Source: Nomia melanderi
Taxonomy: Eukaryota; Arthropoda; Insecta; Hymenoptera; Halictidae
Direction of reading: 5' to 3'
Length of the DNA: 64,000 nucleotides
NCBI RefSeq assembly: GCF_051020985.1
Contig: NC_134999.1
Location: 28,615,160 to 28,679,159 of the forward strand
The stretch's first letter is position 1, and every line of letters begins with the position of its first letter. The notes under the pieces are model-generated. The model saw only the letters and a program-made list of their open reading frames with translations, had not been told where the DNA came from and did no database searches. Both the position numbers and the translations under genes were made by a program. This document shows positions 12,717 through 24,772 of this stretch, piece after piece.

Positions 12717-14259
12717 AAAGCAATTGAAATAGCAATCGTATTTAAAGGAATCGTTACAGAATTGAAGCACTTTGTGCGGAAATTGTCAAGATCCATTCGT
12801 TGTGCATTTTACGGTTCAGCTTTACATTCGAATCGAGGAACCGTGCAGCAATGCACCTGTTTAAGTATTCCGTTCGTATTCCCAGTGCACAACCGTGTGA
12901 TTTCTTCCTACCAAACGTTTTCTAAACGAATCCTGAACAACTTCAAAGGTCACCGATCCTGAATAACGTCGGATCACCTTGAACTCTATACTTGTGTACA
13001 AAGCAATTCGTAGTTGCTCCGCGAAAAGTATTGCGTGACGCTTCGAAGATGTGTTACGTGACTATTCTTTTTTTTTCAAACAGGCAACCACTTGCAGAGA
13101 ATTAAAGTGAATATGAACCACTGCTTCTGATCCTCGTTGATTTTTCAATTATCAGTGAGAGACCTTCAATTTCATCTGTAAACATGATATTTCAAAGCTG
13201 GATAGTTTTCGAACCAATTATACAGAGTATACAAATGTTCAGTGCACACTTTTATAAAAATAAATGTATAAATTAAAGAACTTGAAATATGAAAGATTTA
13301 TGTTGGCTTTAATTGATGCGATAATATGAATACTCAAATTGAAATAAATATTCAATATTTAATTTTATTTAAATTATTAATAAGAGTTTAAAATGAATAG
13401 CATACCTATTTTCCTAGAACTATGGATTCGTCGAACATTTGGATTACATAAATTTGCAATAAATTATAACAAGAACTCTAACGAAAAATCGTTATTGTAT
13501 TCCTGCATGTAATTGAAGCTTTATTTTTTAAATGGAGACTTCAATTTTCATAGTAATTTGAAAACATCTCGGTAAGAAATATTTTCATACGGATTTATTT
13601 TTCCTGTGGTTGAATAGGGCTATTACGGACAAGTCTCGGAGAGATGCTAATTACTACAAAAAATACACATTATAAATGAAGACTCTTCTGACACCAATTC
13701 TGATGCAAATGAAATCGAGCCATGGCAAAAACGAGAATGACCCCGAGCTTTCGAGCTCTTTATGAAACGAACGAAATTGAATTCTCGGATAGTAAAAATG
13801 AAAATGTCCGTAATATATGTTTTTCGGGCCCCAATATCGATAGTGACATGGAACTTGCCATTACGCGTAGAAATTAATTCGGTACCGCCTTAAAACAAAT
13901 CTACGGCCTGTCCACAAAAAAATTATATGTGTTTCCATATTCGAAACATATCAAAATTACTTTAAATAATTTTATTCTATTTTTTAGATGGAAATGGAAA
14001 ATCCTAAAATGGTTTAGAAATGTTTCAATTCAAAATGGATTTCTAAATGATTCAGTAAAAAGACATTACATTAATTTCTATTATAATATTATATTCGATA
14101 ATATTATCTTATTATATTTACATTACAATATTGTATAACAAGAAAGATCGAATTTTATTCTACACGTGAATACAACGGTTTTCAACAAAAATAAGTAAAT
14201 AATTATCAACATTAATACTATTTCCTTATTTATCATATGTCAAAGCCATTGTGCTTGAT
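12717..14259. other. AT-rich DNA, no supported gene; possible transposase relic
   Basis: Mostly unique AT-rich sequence. Around 13674-13877, two adjacent frames read as acidic, Ser/Asp-rich peptide (EDSSDTNSDANEIEP, then LYETNEIEFSDSKNENVRNI), suggestive of a decayed transposase N-terminus, but frame changes and a stop interrupt it. Confidence 0.35.
13674..13877 (+). pseudogene. Possible decayed transposase fragment
   Basis: Two overlapping frames, the first ending at a TGA near 13740 and the second ending TAA at about 13877, encode Ser/Asp/Glu-rich sequence such as SSDTNSDANEIEPWQKR and EFSDSKNENVRNI. Acidic stretches like this precede the catalytic domain in many piggyBac-like transposases. 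No DDD core is visible and no terminal repeats were found nearby. Speculative. Confidence 0.22.
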
Positions 14260-14990
14260 GCAGACAGAAAAGGAGAGAGACAGTAAGGAAGAAGGAGACA
14301 CATAAAGAATGTGCGAAAGAGTTAGAGGAAGAAAGAAGAGAGAGAAAGAGAGACAGAATAGAAGAGAAAAAGAAGCACATAGGCAGTGTAAGATGAAATC
14401 AGACAGTGAATAGGAGAGGAAAAGAGTTGTATAAATTATGAGAGATAAAGTTGGAGAAAAAGAGAGAGTTGAAAATGAAAAAATGAGAGAGCAGGGGGAG
14501 GGAGAGAATGAGAGAACCAGAGGGTAATAGAGAATGGGTCTAGAAAGAGGAAGACAATGATAGAACCAGAGAGCAAGAGAGAATGAGAGAGTGAAACAGT
14601 AAGAGAGAATAAAAGAGCAACAGAGACGGAGAGAATGAGAGAACCAGTGAGCAAGAAAGAGAGAGAGAGAATGAGAGAGCTAGCAATAGAGAATGAGAGG
14701 TAGAGAGGGGGAGAAAATGAGAGAACCAGAGAGCAAAAGAGAAGGAGGGAATGAGAGAGCAAAAAAGTAAGAGAGAACGAGAGAGCAAGGAAGAGGCAGA
14801 GAATAAGAAAACGAGAGAGCACGAGAGAACGAGACAGCAAGAGGGACAGAATGAGAGAGCAACAAATAGGGAGAGAATACCAGAATAAGAAAAACGGAGA
14901 GAATGAAAGAACGAGAGAGCAAAACAAGTGAAAGAGCGAATACGAAAGAGAAGATAGGGGAGTGAAAGGGAGAGAGGGAGAAATGCTATA
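14260..14990 (+). repeat. 0.7-kb polypurine (GA-rich) tract
   Basis: The plus strand is almost only A and G (GAGAGAATGAGAGAGC-like motifs repeated with drift: GAGAGAACCAGAGAGC, GAGAATGAGAGAGCAA). A degenerate microsatellite/minisatellite. The minus strand reads as long Leu/Ser/Phe-rich frames, which are artefacts of the composition. Confidence 0.9.
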
Positions 14991-17900
14991 TCGCCCAGAA
15001 CATAATTCGGGGGTCAGAATACAGAACTTGTGGGCAAAATTTTTGGTCACTCCTCGGTTGGACACCTGCAAATATCTTGGCGGAGTGAAAAGAGGGGATG
15101 AAAGGTAGGTCCTGTCGAGGGGTGGAGGAGGGTGCGCAGGCAAGAAAAGGAGGGACTCTGGGCGGTGGCAGAAAGGGAGAAAGAGGCGGAGAAAAAAATT
15201 AGACGCATCTCACAGAGGGGTAGACCGGTTCGTCTGGTCTTTGATTTGAAGCCAACAGTGTGCCCCCATTCCTTTTTTCCCATTTTGATGCCCCACGGGC
15301 CTCCCCCTTGGTTGGTTCATGCGGCCATCACCCCTGCGACGTTGTCGCCTGATTGAGGCACAGCCCTTCCACCAACACTCTTTCCCGATTTTTTTAATGA
15401 GACCGTTCGCTGCTACCACTCCGGATGATTGCTTATCCTTCCCGGATTTAAATTTCATCTTCCCGAATCCTTTAATAGAATTCCCTTACAGAGTTTCTGT
15501 GGCAACGAGGTGTCTTTCTGTTTTGACGATTATGAAAGTAAGTTTCGATTACTCTGTCTTCGGATTTCGGCTGTTTTTGATAATAGGAACGCCGTGCTGA
15601 TATTAGGAAGACGAAGATACCTGTAATGTATTTTAATTGTCAGTGTGTCGTAGACTGTGATTGAGGAAATTGTGAAGATTGCTTAAAACTTTTGAAGTGA
15701 AAGAAGATTTCTGTTTAATGAAATTTGATTCTTTTTAATACTGAATAAGACTTTACACCCAGTGTGTTGTATTTTGTTTATTTATGAATTGATTATATGA
15801 ACTGTGAAAAATTGATACCAAAAGGAACTGTACTGAGTGAAATATGTTAAAATATGCAATTAAACGGATATGACAATATTATACTTGATTAAATGGATAT
15901 GACAATAGATATACTTGATTCAAAATGACTGCATTTTCTGCGTGGAGCGAAGAAGGACGAAATTCCGAACGCATTGACCTAGTATCATTGAAATAACCAT
16001 TTGTTCATCCTTGGCGCTATCGCTATGACATTGCACTTTTTCGTGCATGTTTCTTCGAGTATGTCAGAATTAATATCGGAAGACATTTTGCGGCATGATA
16101 AATGGTGACTTGTTAATTGCTGTTATAAATTGGGACACGTTTAGCACCGTCAAGACATTACATAATTCTGATTTCACTCGCTAATACGAAAAGAGATATG
16201 TTCTTCAAGAACGCGGAATGATGAGAGCTAGGTGTGCATTTGTATTCACACTTCTCACGAACATTTATTTAATGTCACATTCACGCCCAAACGAAATTCT
16301 CCGCCGGTAATTCGCGCATTCTGTTCTCCATATGAATTCGAGACTTTCAAGATTCTCAGAAAATTCAAATTACAGTCCTAGAGTCTGTAAAAATCAATAG
16401 TAATGAAAAACACAATAACAAAGGAGCAGGAAACAATCGGTACTCTTTATTGTCGGTGATCGAGAACACGATACCATAGTGCCTATATCAGCATTTCTAT
16501 TGATAACACGTTTGAAGTTACTAATTTTGTTCAACGAAAGCAGTTTTAAGACGAAATAATGGTTACAGAAAAATCATATGTGAAAAATGCCTCGTTCCTT
16601 CATGGTTCAGTTATTTTACTGCCTAAACATGTTTCAGCTGGATATAGGTCCCTTTAATAAAAGTTACTTATGCCAGTTTATGGCTTGAGCAATAAACGAA
16701 TCGACATACGTTATTAATAATTTTTAAGAGTTGGGAACTGGACATGAAATTACAATAAAGGAAATAGTGTCCTAGCGATATTTGAATTTGTGATATTGCT
16801 AATTAAAAACGCAGCGTATGACGTAAGTACTGTATTAAATACAATTACATTTGTTTTGTATGTATTATTTAATATAAAAATAACCGAAACACTATATCCT
16901 TGCATAGTAATATGGTTTTCGTAGAATGAATTGTATATCGTGATAAAACTTGTACTTTCTATTGAAATCCTGGGCGATAACGATTAATTATTGAGAAATT
17001 ATAATAATTAATGATAAGTTAAATAGTATTAATCAATATTAATGACAGTATCATATGATACCCAAAATAACGAATTCTAAGATGTAACTATAATTTCAGA
17101 AATTCAAATTTTATCTTTCATTAGATATTTATACTACTTTGAAATAGATTACGAGGTTATTCGTTTAAGATGTAATAATAATGAGTAATTTGTAAGAATA
17201 AGTTTTATTCAATTCTTTATATTCAACTTATTCACACACACATGGAAGAAAATATTATTTATGTATTTTTACTGCGATGATAAATGCCATTTTTAATTTA
17301 TGTTTTGCACTTGTAAATGATACTATTTCATAATATTCACGACTCATCGTGTATTTTAAGAAAAGTTTTCTTCCGGCATGCAGGTGTGGATGATACCTAA
17401 CGCCTGGCACTCAGCAATTAAATGAACTTATCATTTATTCTGCACGTTCAGCGGTCTATAAGAAGGAGAAAGAACAATCAGTTAATTACAGAGTTTATTC
17501 CAACAGTGTGTTAATAATTACGAACTCCATGAAACGCGTCGGGAGGTGGGAATGTATAACGAAATCCCATTGCAAAATGTTTAATGAGTCAGAAGCTCTG
17601 TAACCCTTTTTCATAATTACTTCCTTAAGCGGAATAGCATAATAGTATGTATACTGAGAATATATAACATTTTATTCAATGGTTTATTCAACGATTTTTA
17701 TTTTATATTCTTGCATACTCTTGTTCATAAAGTATTAAGTAATTTTACTGAATATAAATAAAAGAAACAGATAAAGTGCGATAATTCTACCTTAGATTTA
17801 AAATAAATAAATTTTTATTGATTTTTCCTTTTAATTTACCTAGAAATAATCGTTCTAATTAATTATGTCTTTGATGGTAACCATTTAAAAATAATTCTTT

Positions 17901-20175
17901 ACTAATCCCATTTCAATTCTTTCACAAGCTCAGAAATATATTATATTTCTCTCTTACTTTCAATGAATAGTTTAAGCTTCTCTGTATTGTGAATAAATTA
18001 ATAAAATTCAATTATTAGCAACTTATATTTCAAATCCATTAAGGTACAATTGTAACCTTATCATTTTTTAAATACTTCATTTCCATTTAGTTTGACTTTT
18101 TTAAAAAGAATTATTCAAATTAGAAGATTGTTAATCACGATAATCCTGCAATAAATATTCGTCTTTGTCAAAGCGGTGGTCTTATCTATCGACCAGAAGG
18201 CAATAATAAATATGAATATATATAAATAAATATTTAATCAATTATTATGAATTTCATACAAAATTCATAATTTAATCTTTTCATTATTTATATTTCTCCA
18301 TATTATAGTCTTAATTTATTTCGGTTATTCAATATTTCCCAAATCCTTCGAAACCTGCTAAATGTATTCAAAACTCTAAAACAGAAATTCAATTAATATT
18401 CCTATTATTACGAAATCAATTTTCAAAACTTGTGCAACGAACACGTGTTCGTGTTTACAATCATTTAAAACGACCGAGAAGAGAAAGATGTTATTCGAGT
18501 TTTATTCCGCACCAGACATATTCTATGAATAATCAAATTTCATTTTTTCGCGAGCAGAATCGCGCACGAAAAAAATGACCTACATTCTCGATTTAATTTT
18601 GCACGAGAGGACTCTACTCACTTTCAGTAAATCCGCTAACGCACGTGAGCGTTTTATTGCGAACCGGCCACTCGTGAGGCTAGCTACTGCAGAGCTGGCC
18701 GCGATAGGCCCTTCGTCGTGGGAAACTACGACTTTTCCTTCCGACTGGAACAGGAAATCTATTTTTGCAGCTACTCATGCGCTGTGAAATTATGCGTGCG
18801 TGCTTTACCGGTTTTTCTGACAAACGGTTCAGTCACTGATCAATTCCAGAATGACGTTAATCGCACGGTCCAACTTTTTGCCAAGTCTAAAGATTGCTGT
18901 ACAAGAAATCCAATTCCGTGATTACGTTTCAACGTAATTTATATAATTGGCACAGATACAAGTAATCCTTATATTTCGAAAATATTCGTACTTACAAGAT
19001 TAAAAAGGTCGATCGTTTTACTCGAACTGTTTTTCCTCCACTTATTTCGTGTTTGCGAAGTTATATTTAAAAGAAAATGGGGAAACGCTTCTGGAATGTA
19101 AATATTTGTTGATAACCTTGGATGTGAATTTTTACTCAAGGAAACGTGTATTTTTCGCGAGAATCTTTACATTCTCGGAAAGCTGAATTTCAACCAGAAT
19201 TTCCGTGACGTTTTTCCGTGTAATTAGTAACATTACCCGACGAAACAAGTTTGTCGTACTTTGTCGTATCAGGGTTCTGCTACCAGAAACGAATAGTCGT
19301 GCACGAAACGATTATATCAACGAAGCAAACGTTGAGGACAATTAACTATGATCGATGAGCCAATCAGTCGAACGACTAACAGTTAGTGGTTGCAGGACCT
19401 CAACTGCTTGGCGAGACAGCAATATGTGCATCGAGATTTCTTTAACTCATTTCAATTGGTTCAAATTAACTCTGCTTATGTGTACGTATCGCGTTCGCCA
19501 ACTTTTTTTTTTATCGATCTGTGTTCCTTATAAAACCCCTTTATTGTAGGTATATCATGACCGATAAATAGTAAATCAATGCCCTCTTATGTGATTCGCC
19601 GAAATGTTAACGATATGCGGACAATCCAAAGAAACGAAAGATCTTAAACTCTTGGATGAGAAGTAAGTATTCCTTTCTATACAATTCTTCGGTGACACAT
19701 TGGTACATCAATTTAGAGAATGTAAGGTTATCTCTGTCATAATTTAACCGAACAAACTACGTTTTTTAATCCAATTTCGATCGATTTTACTCGTTCCAGT
19801 TTTCTACTTATGTAATTCTCCTATATATCGCTGCAAACAAATTTTTGTAAAAGAATATTCTTGAAATTTTGTATTTATTTGAAACTTTCCGTTTGTGAAA
19901 ATAGACATCAAATTTTTATTAATGATGGACAAAGATTACTTTATAATAAAGTTTATTTTAAACTTGAACAATCGCATTTATTGCAATAAATGAAGAAGAA
20001 CACTTTTATTTAATACAACACAACGGGGAGAAAAAATGTTATTCTCATATCTCCATAATAAGAAATGAATTTAATTTAAAAACTTTTCTTAGAACTAAAA
20101 ATACGTATTTAACATAACAGTATTTTTCAATTACGTGAAGATGTGTAACATAAAAGTGCTTTACGAAAACAAATA
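14991..20175. other. GC-rich patches in AT-rich DNA, no supported gene
   Basis: 14991-15620 and 18540-18920 are richer in G+C than their surroundings; the rest is AT-rich. None contains an exon I can support by splice sites plus similarity. They may be regulatory or promoter-proximal. Confidence 0.4.
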
Positions 20176-20387
20176 TTGGGTCATCTCATAAATAATGCGG
20201 TTTTTGATATTCGTTTTATTTCTAAACATAAAGATAAAAAAAACCTTTTTAAAATTAATTGTAATGTATAAATAGACATTTTGTAGATAATGAAGGAGAA
20301 TATGTTTTAGATTAAAAACAGTTTTATTCGTCTTTACTTTTAAAAATAAAAAAATATAAAAACCGCATTATTTATGGGATAACCTAA
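20176..20387. mobile_element. Mariner-like MITE, family D copy 1
   Basis: Left end TTGGGTCATCTCATAAATAA and TGCGG; the right end in reverse complement reads TTAGGTTATCCCATAAATAA and TGCGG. TA flanks and this terminal style (TTRGGT..YCCCATAAATAATGCGG) are mariner-like. Shares the internal TAGATTAAAAACAG block with 30509-30700. Confidence 0.85.
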
Positions 20388-20540
20388 TATATAAATTGGA
20401 TACTAATAACTAGCTACTAGGTCAACCCTTTCCGGTACGATTTAATTATGAAAACTTGTGTGTGATAGAAGTATTTTATCTTTATCAAAGAAAACAACGT
20501 GTTTTATTTTAATTCACACATTTTGCTAATTAAAAGAATA

Positions 20541-20810
20541 TTAATCAACTTCTTGCCCTATGATTTATTTCTTTATACTATAAACTTTAGCTATGAATGA
20601 TACAACTACTTTATCTTTAACAATTTATTAGGCAAAGAAAAAAGTTCGATGATTATTCCATGTTTACGTTTACTCTAAATTCTTCCAATTAATAATAGAA
20701 AAGTAATATTTAATTTATATTTAAAAGAAATAAATAACACTTAGATTTTCCAAATTCAGTTTAAAATTTTCACTACGAGTTTGATACGATATTGTAAGTC
20801 AAGGGTTTAA
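20541..20810. mobile_element. Family B MITE, copy 6 (inverted orientation)
   Basis: Left end CTTCTTGCCCTATGATTTAT, right end GATATTGTAAGTCAAGGGTT followed by TAA. Contains TTCACTACGAGTTTGATACG like the copy at 52771-53004. First TTAA is damaged. Confidence 0.75.
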
Positions 20811-23800
20811 AAGTAATCTAGCAAGGTATTGCTAACTATTATGTCATTTTATTCGCAATTAGGAACTGCAGAAATTTTGTACATGTAAAAACATGTTACG
20901 TGTCACTTTAGTCGCATGACGAGCATAGCTCGTCACTGGACGGTTTGGCACGAAAAACCAATGACCAACTGTACTCGTAATTTTACCGCAAGGTGTTAAG
21001 AATGAACACTCGGAACGTTTTTATCTATAAAACGAACAAAAGGTTTCTTATTAAATCACTCGAACCAATGACTCACTTGCAGGTTAAAGTTAAGCAGTGC
21101 TTGTCCAGACGTTCGTGAAGCAGAGGACGACAAAAAAAAAGATTATTTCAGTCAGGAAATTACGAGACTCAGGGCCACGAACACCGATAATGCATTAATC
21201 ATCTCAAGAAGAGACCGCCTAAGGCAAATTTACGAGCGCGATGCGATCGAGCTAGAAAATTTGATACGGGCCTTGGGTTACGCCTTCATTCCCACACAAC
21301 CTTGACCATTTTTGTCGCGTCTTTTTTTTGTTCGTTTGGCGACCTTCATTGTAACGAATGAATAGTAAACGCAATACTTTCATCGTTTTCATTTCGAGTA
21401 TACCTCGTCAGGATTTGATTGAATGCGTTTTGTGGATTGGATATTAAGGTATAGATACATTATCAAGGAATTTGCGACATATTGTTCTGATGGAGACTTG
21501 CAGAAATATTTATGTTCCCATTCTGTTCAGTTTTATTTTGTTTCGTTTAATTTTATTTAATTTTATTTCATTCTATTTCACTTTATTTCCTTTCCATTGT
21601 AAGAGAATTTAATTTGCTACGGGCAATCTCAAATGCGTTTGCACACATCATGAGAGTCAGAAAAAAATGACGCAAATTGCTTTCTAATCTGCCTCTTTAG
21701 AAACGTAACAGAAATAATGACTACGATGAAAATGAAACTGGAATATAATGCAGAATATAAATTACATATTTCAGCGACCGTTCCGTCGTTGATGGCACAA
21801 CAATGAGTAAGTAAATGTCGCGCTGTAGTCGCCAAAACAATCGCTGCGATGGCCCACGAGGTAGTTCCAGGAAAGGTCTAATTTATGACACCCTCAAGTG
21901 CTATCGCTTTCTCTTCCTGTGTTCCAGAAGGATGATAGGCAATCATTACGGAACGGTTCGAGGAATATTCAAAGTTTCACGTTCCCCTAGATAGAAAATG
22001 CAGGAATTCGGTAACAATAGTTTCTGCAGATTATATTTATTCATTCTACATGAATTAAAATAAAATACATTAAAATCTTAATTACCCGAATCAATCGAAT
22101 AATTATTTATTCTAAAACATTTTATAGAGAATTAAATTAAATATAAACAAAACATTTAACAAGTTTAATAACTTGTTTTCCATTCCTACTCTTGGTAGCT
22201 GACTTTTTTCAATTGGAATTATGTTGAATAGATTTGTCTATTATTTTTATTGATTCCTATTGATTTCTCTAATTGTCAAAATCTAAAATAAACGAACATC
22301 TATTTCTCTAGAGATAATACAATGAACGGTATAATGAATTTCCGTAAACCCAGCGTTAATAACCAAAGTTCTATTGTATTCCAATTTGTACGAAGAAATA
22401 AAACCGGTCCTGGTGACATCTCTTTTCAGATGCAATTAGGTACTTTCAATCACTCCAATGTATACTACGCAGACTGTTCAGGATATATAAATTAAAGACG
22501 GAGAAAGTATCCATAAAGACGATTTATTAAACATTAGAGATACATATAGGTACGCACAGACGTCCATTGGCGTGACATAAATAAAATATATAGACGTATG
22601 CATATATCTTACATAATAACAGTAAGTGAAAATAGACAGATTATCCTTGCTTTGTTGAACTTTGGTAAAATAGTTCGTACCAAAAGGAAAAACTAATATA
22701 ATATACGAGGGACATCAAAGGAAATTCTAGACGGACATTTCCATTTCACTCTATGTACACATCCTAGTAGGTATATAAAGTCGACAACTTAAGCAGTTAT
22801 CTTGGCTCGCACTTTAATTTACAACTGTGCTGGCTACTAAATTAGCTGCGAATACTTTCTTACCGGTAATTTTGCCATAGTCCCTCCAATATAGTTTTTG
22901 CAATTCATTGTTTCTTCAATATATCGTACTGTTAAATCATTCGATCGTGGTTCTTGGTGTGAGTACTAGGGGATTTTATATCCAAACTAATCGGAATAAG
23001 AACATTTTTCATTATTAGAACGATCAAATTTTATTCAAACAAAAACTGGCAAACTTGTTCATCGTCCTTTTGGCTGCAAATTTAGAGTTGTCGAATTACG
23101 TAACTGTGAATAGTTCCTAGTTGACATACGTAATATTCAGATATTATTCATATAATACATGTTCAAATAAGTGATTTTATTCAATTTGAAAACAAAAATG
23201 GAAGTAATTCTGCTTTAGTCAAAGCTACCACTTTTACGGTCAGTATAAGAAAGTTGGACATTATCATGTATTCGAAAATCTTGTTGTCCAAAAATAGAGC
23301 ACAATTTAAAACACAGATTTGAAATAAAATTTTTGGTGAAAAGTGACAAATCGTTCGTAGAGATTTATGAAATAAGGATGTATCGATATAATATCACACA
23401 TTTAGTTGAATAAAATAATTTTAAGAAAAACATGGATTCATTGAGGATACTAAGCTTTTTCTAAAAACGAAAACCTCGAAGTATTCAAAATACAAAGTCA
23501 CTATCTCAAAGATCAAACTTGAAAAAAAGAAACAAAAAACAGACACAGAGTAAATTCCAAACTCAAACTCTGACTCAGACACAGATACCAGATTAAATAC
23601 ATTATGGATGGCATCAGAGTTGATATTTAAAAAAAGTCAAACGTATATTAATAGCAACCGAACATCATTTCAACAACAATTTGTCCTATTGTAATCACAA
23701 TTTACAGCACAAAAGCCTATGAGTCACGGCATTAAACATAATAAATCTCAATCTATTCGACACTTGCTTATGGACGGTCTTTAAGAAAAAAGCGTTTATC

Positions 23801-24120
23801 GAAAATCTTTCATGGCATGTTCGGAAGATGTGATTCTTCAACAATTGGTAGATGTCTACAAAAACCTTACCAGGAATATCTCTCTATTGCCACAACACAT
23901 GATAGACATTACTACATCATCCACAATTGTGTATACAGCAATAAGACCTACTGTTGCATAGTATGCAATGCTTATGGACTTCAATCATTTGGACATAATG
24001 ATAGACCAGAAAGAAGATTATCTAGGAGTTAACACCGAAAAATCGTTTTGAGAGCATCTTTCAACATCAAACACTGATTGCATCTTATCTCATAAGATCC
24101 AAACAACTGGACGAATTTTT
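20811..24120. other. AT-rich DNA, no supported gene
   Basis: Includes a short ATTTTATTTA-type repeat at 21531-21595 and a partial family K element at about 22203-22362 (ends CCGTAAACCCAGCGTTAA). No exon is supported. Short frames at 23817-24032 have no recognisable similarity. Confidence 0.4.
22203..22341. mobile_element. Family K MITE fragment
   Basis: The sequence from about 22270 to the terminal CCGTAAACCCAGCGTTAA (ending near 22362) matches the right half of the element at 24379-24601 (AAATCTAAA..AACGAAC, TTTCTCTAG and GTAAACC..GTTAA). The left end is missing; limits are approximate. Confidence 0.5.
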
Positions 24121-24160
24121 ATTGGGTTGATGCAAGAATTTTTAACTTGTATGTATATGA

Positions 24161-24382
24161 TTAACATTAAAACTACCGAGCAATTAAATTGACTTTTTAA
24201 AACTCTTCTATAGAAACTTCAAGAATGCATATATTAAGGCTTTAATTGATTTGCAATTCAGTTTGCGTACTGCTAAATCAAATTCTTTAATAATTTCTCA
24301 GAGAAACATCTGTCATCTTTCTAATAATTGCGAAACGAAGGAATCAGGAATGGGTCATTGTGACTGATGGTTTTAGTATTAA
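24161..24382. mobile_element. TTAA-type MITE, family C copy 2
   Basis: Starts TTAACATTAAAACTACCGAG and ends GATGGTTTTAGTATTAA. Aligns along its length with 9426-9651. The closing TTAA is shared with the next element. Confidence 0.85.
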
Positions 24383-24601
24383 CATTAGGTTTACGAAACG
24401 CGTAAATTTGACGCGTATAGAATTTTATAAACATTAATTGATAAATGTTTACGTTGGTTTTGACTGCTGCAATTACACGAATATATACTTTAAGAGTCTA
24501 TTTTTAGATCCCTAATTCTCAAGATCTAAACGAACTAATATCAATTTTTCTAGGAACAATAGAATAAGCCATGCAATAAACGTCTGTAAACCTAGTGTTA
24601 A
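24379..24601. mobile_element. TTAA-type MITE, family K copy 1
   Basis: Starts TTAACATTAGGTTTACGAAA and ends CTGTAAACCTAGTGTTAA; ends are inverted repeats (TTAACAYTAGGTTTAC). Related fragments lie at about 22203, 33355 and 43851. Confidence 0.8.
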
Positions 24602-24772
24602 CAAAGAAATTTGTTTCTTCGAAATGACATGTATCTTCAAACTATTATAACGTGTATAAAGGTCACTTTTTCCTTCGTTTTTACTTAATGTTGATTTAAC
24701 CAGCGAACTGTTGAGAACTCTTCGTTTCATTTCTTATAAAAAACGTCAAAACTTTTGCATCAACCCAATAAT

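Larger units (their letters stand above)
24121..24772. mobile_element. Pair of mariner-like inverted termini enclosing two MITEs
   Basis: ATTGGGTTGATGCAAGAATT at 24121 is mirrored by AACTTTTGCATCAACCCAAT ending near 24771, an inverted repeat of about 20 bp. Inside are the family C copy (24161-24382) and family K copy (24379-24601), plus about 140 bp that may belong to the host element. No intact transposase frame remains. Confidence 0.6.

Noticed and set aside
14436..15143. 235-codon minus-strand frame, the longest in the window
   Set aside because: It is the complement of the GA-rich tract, giving Leu/Ser/Phe repeats in several overlapping frames; composition alone explains it.
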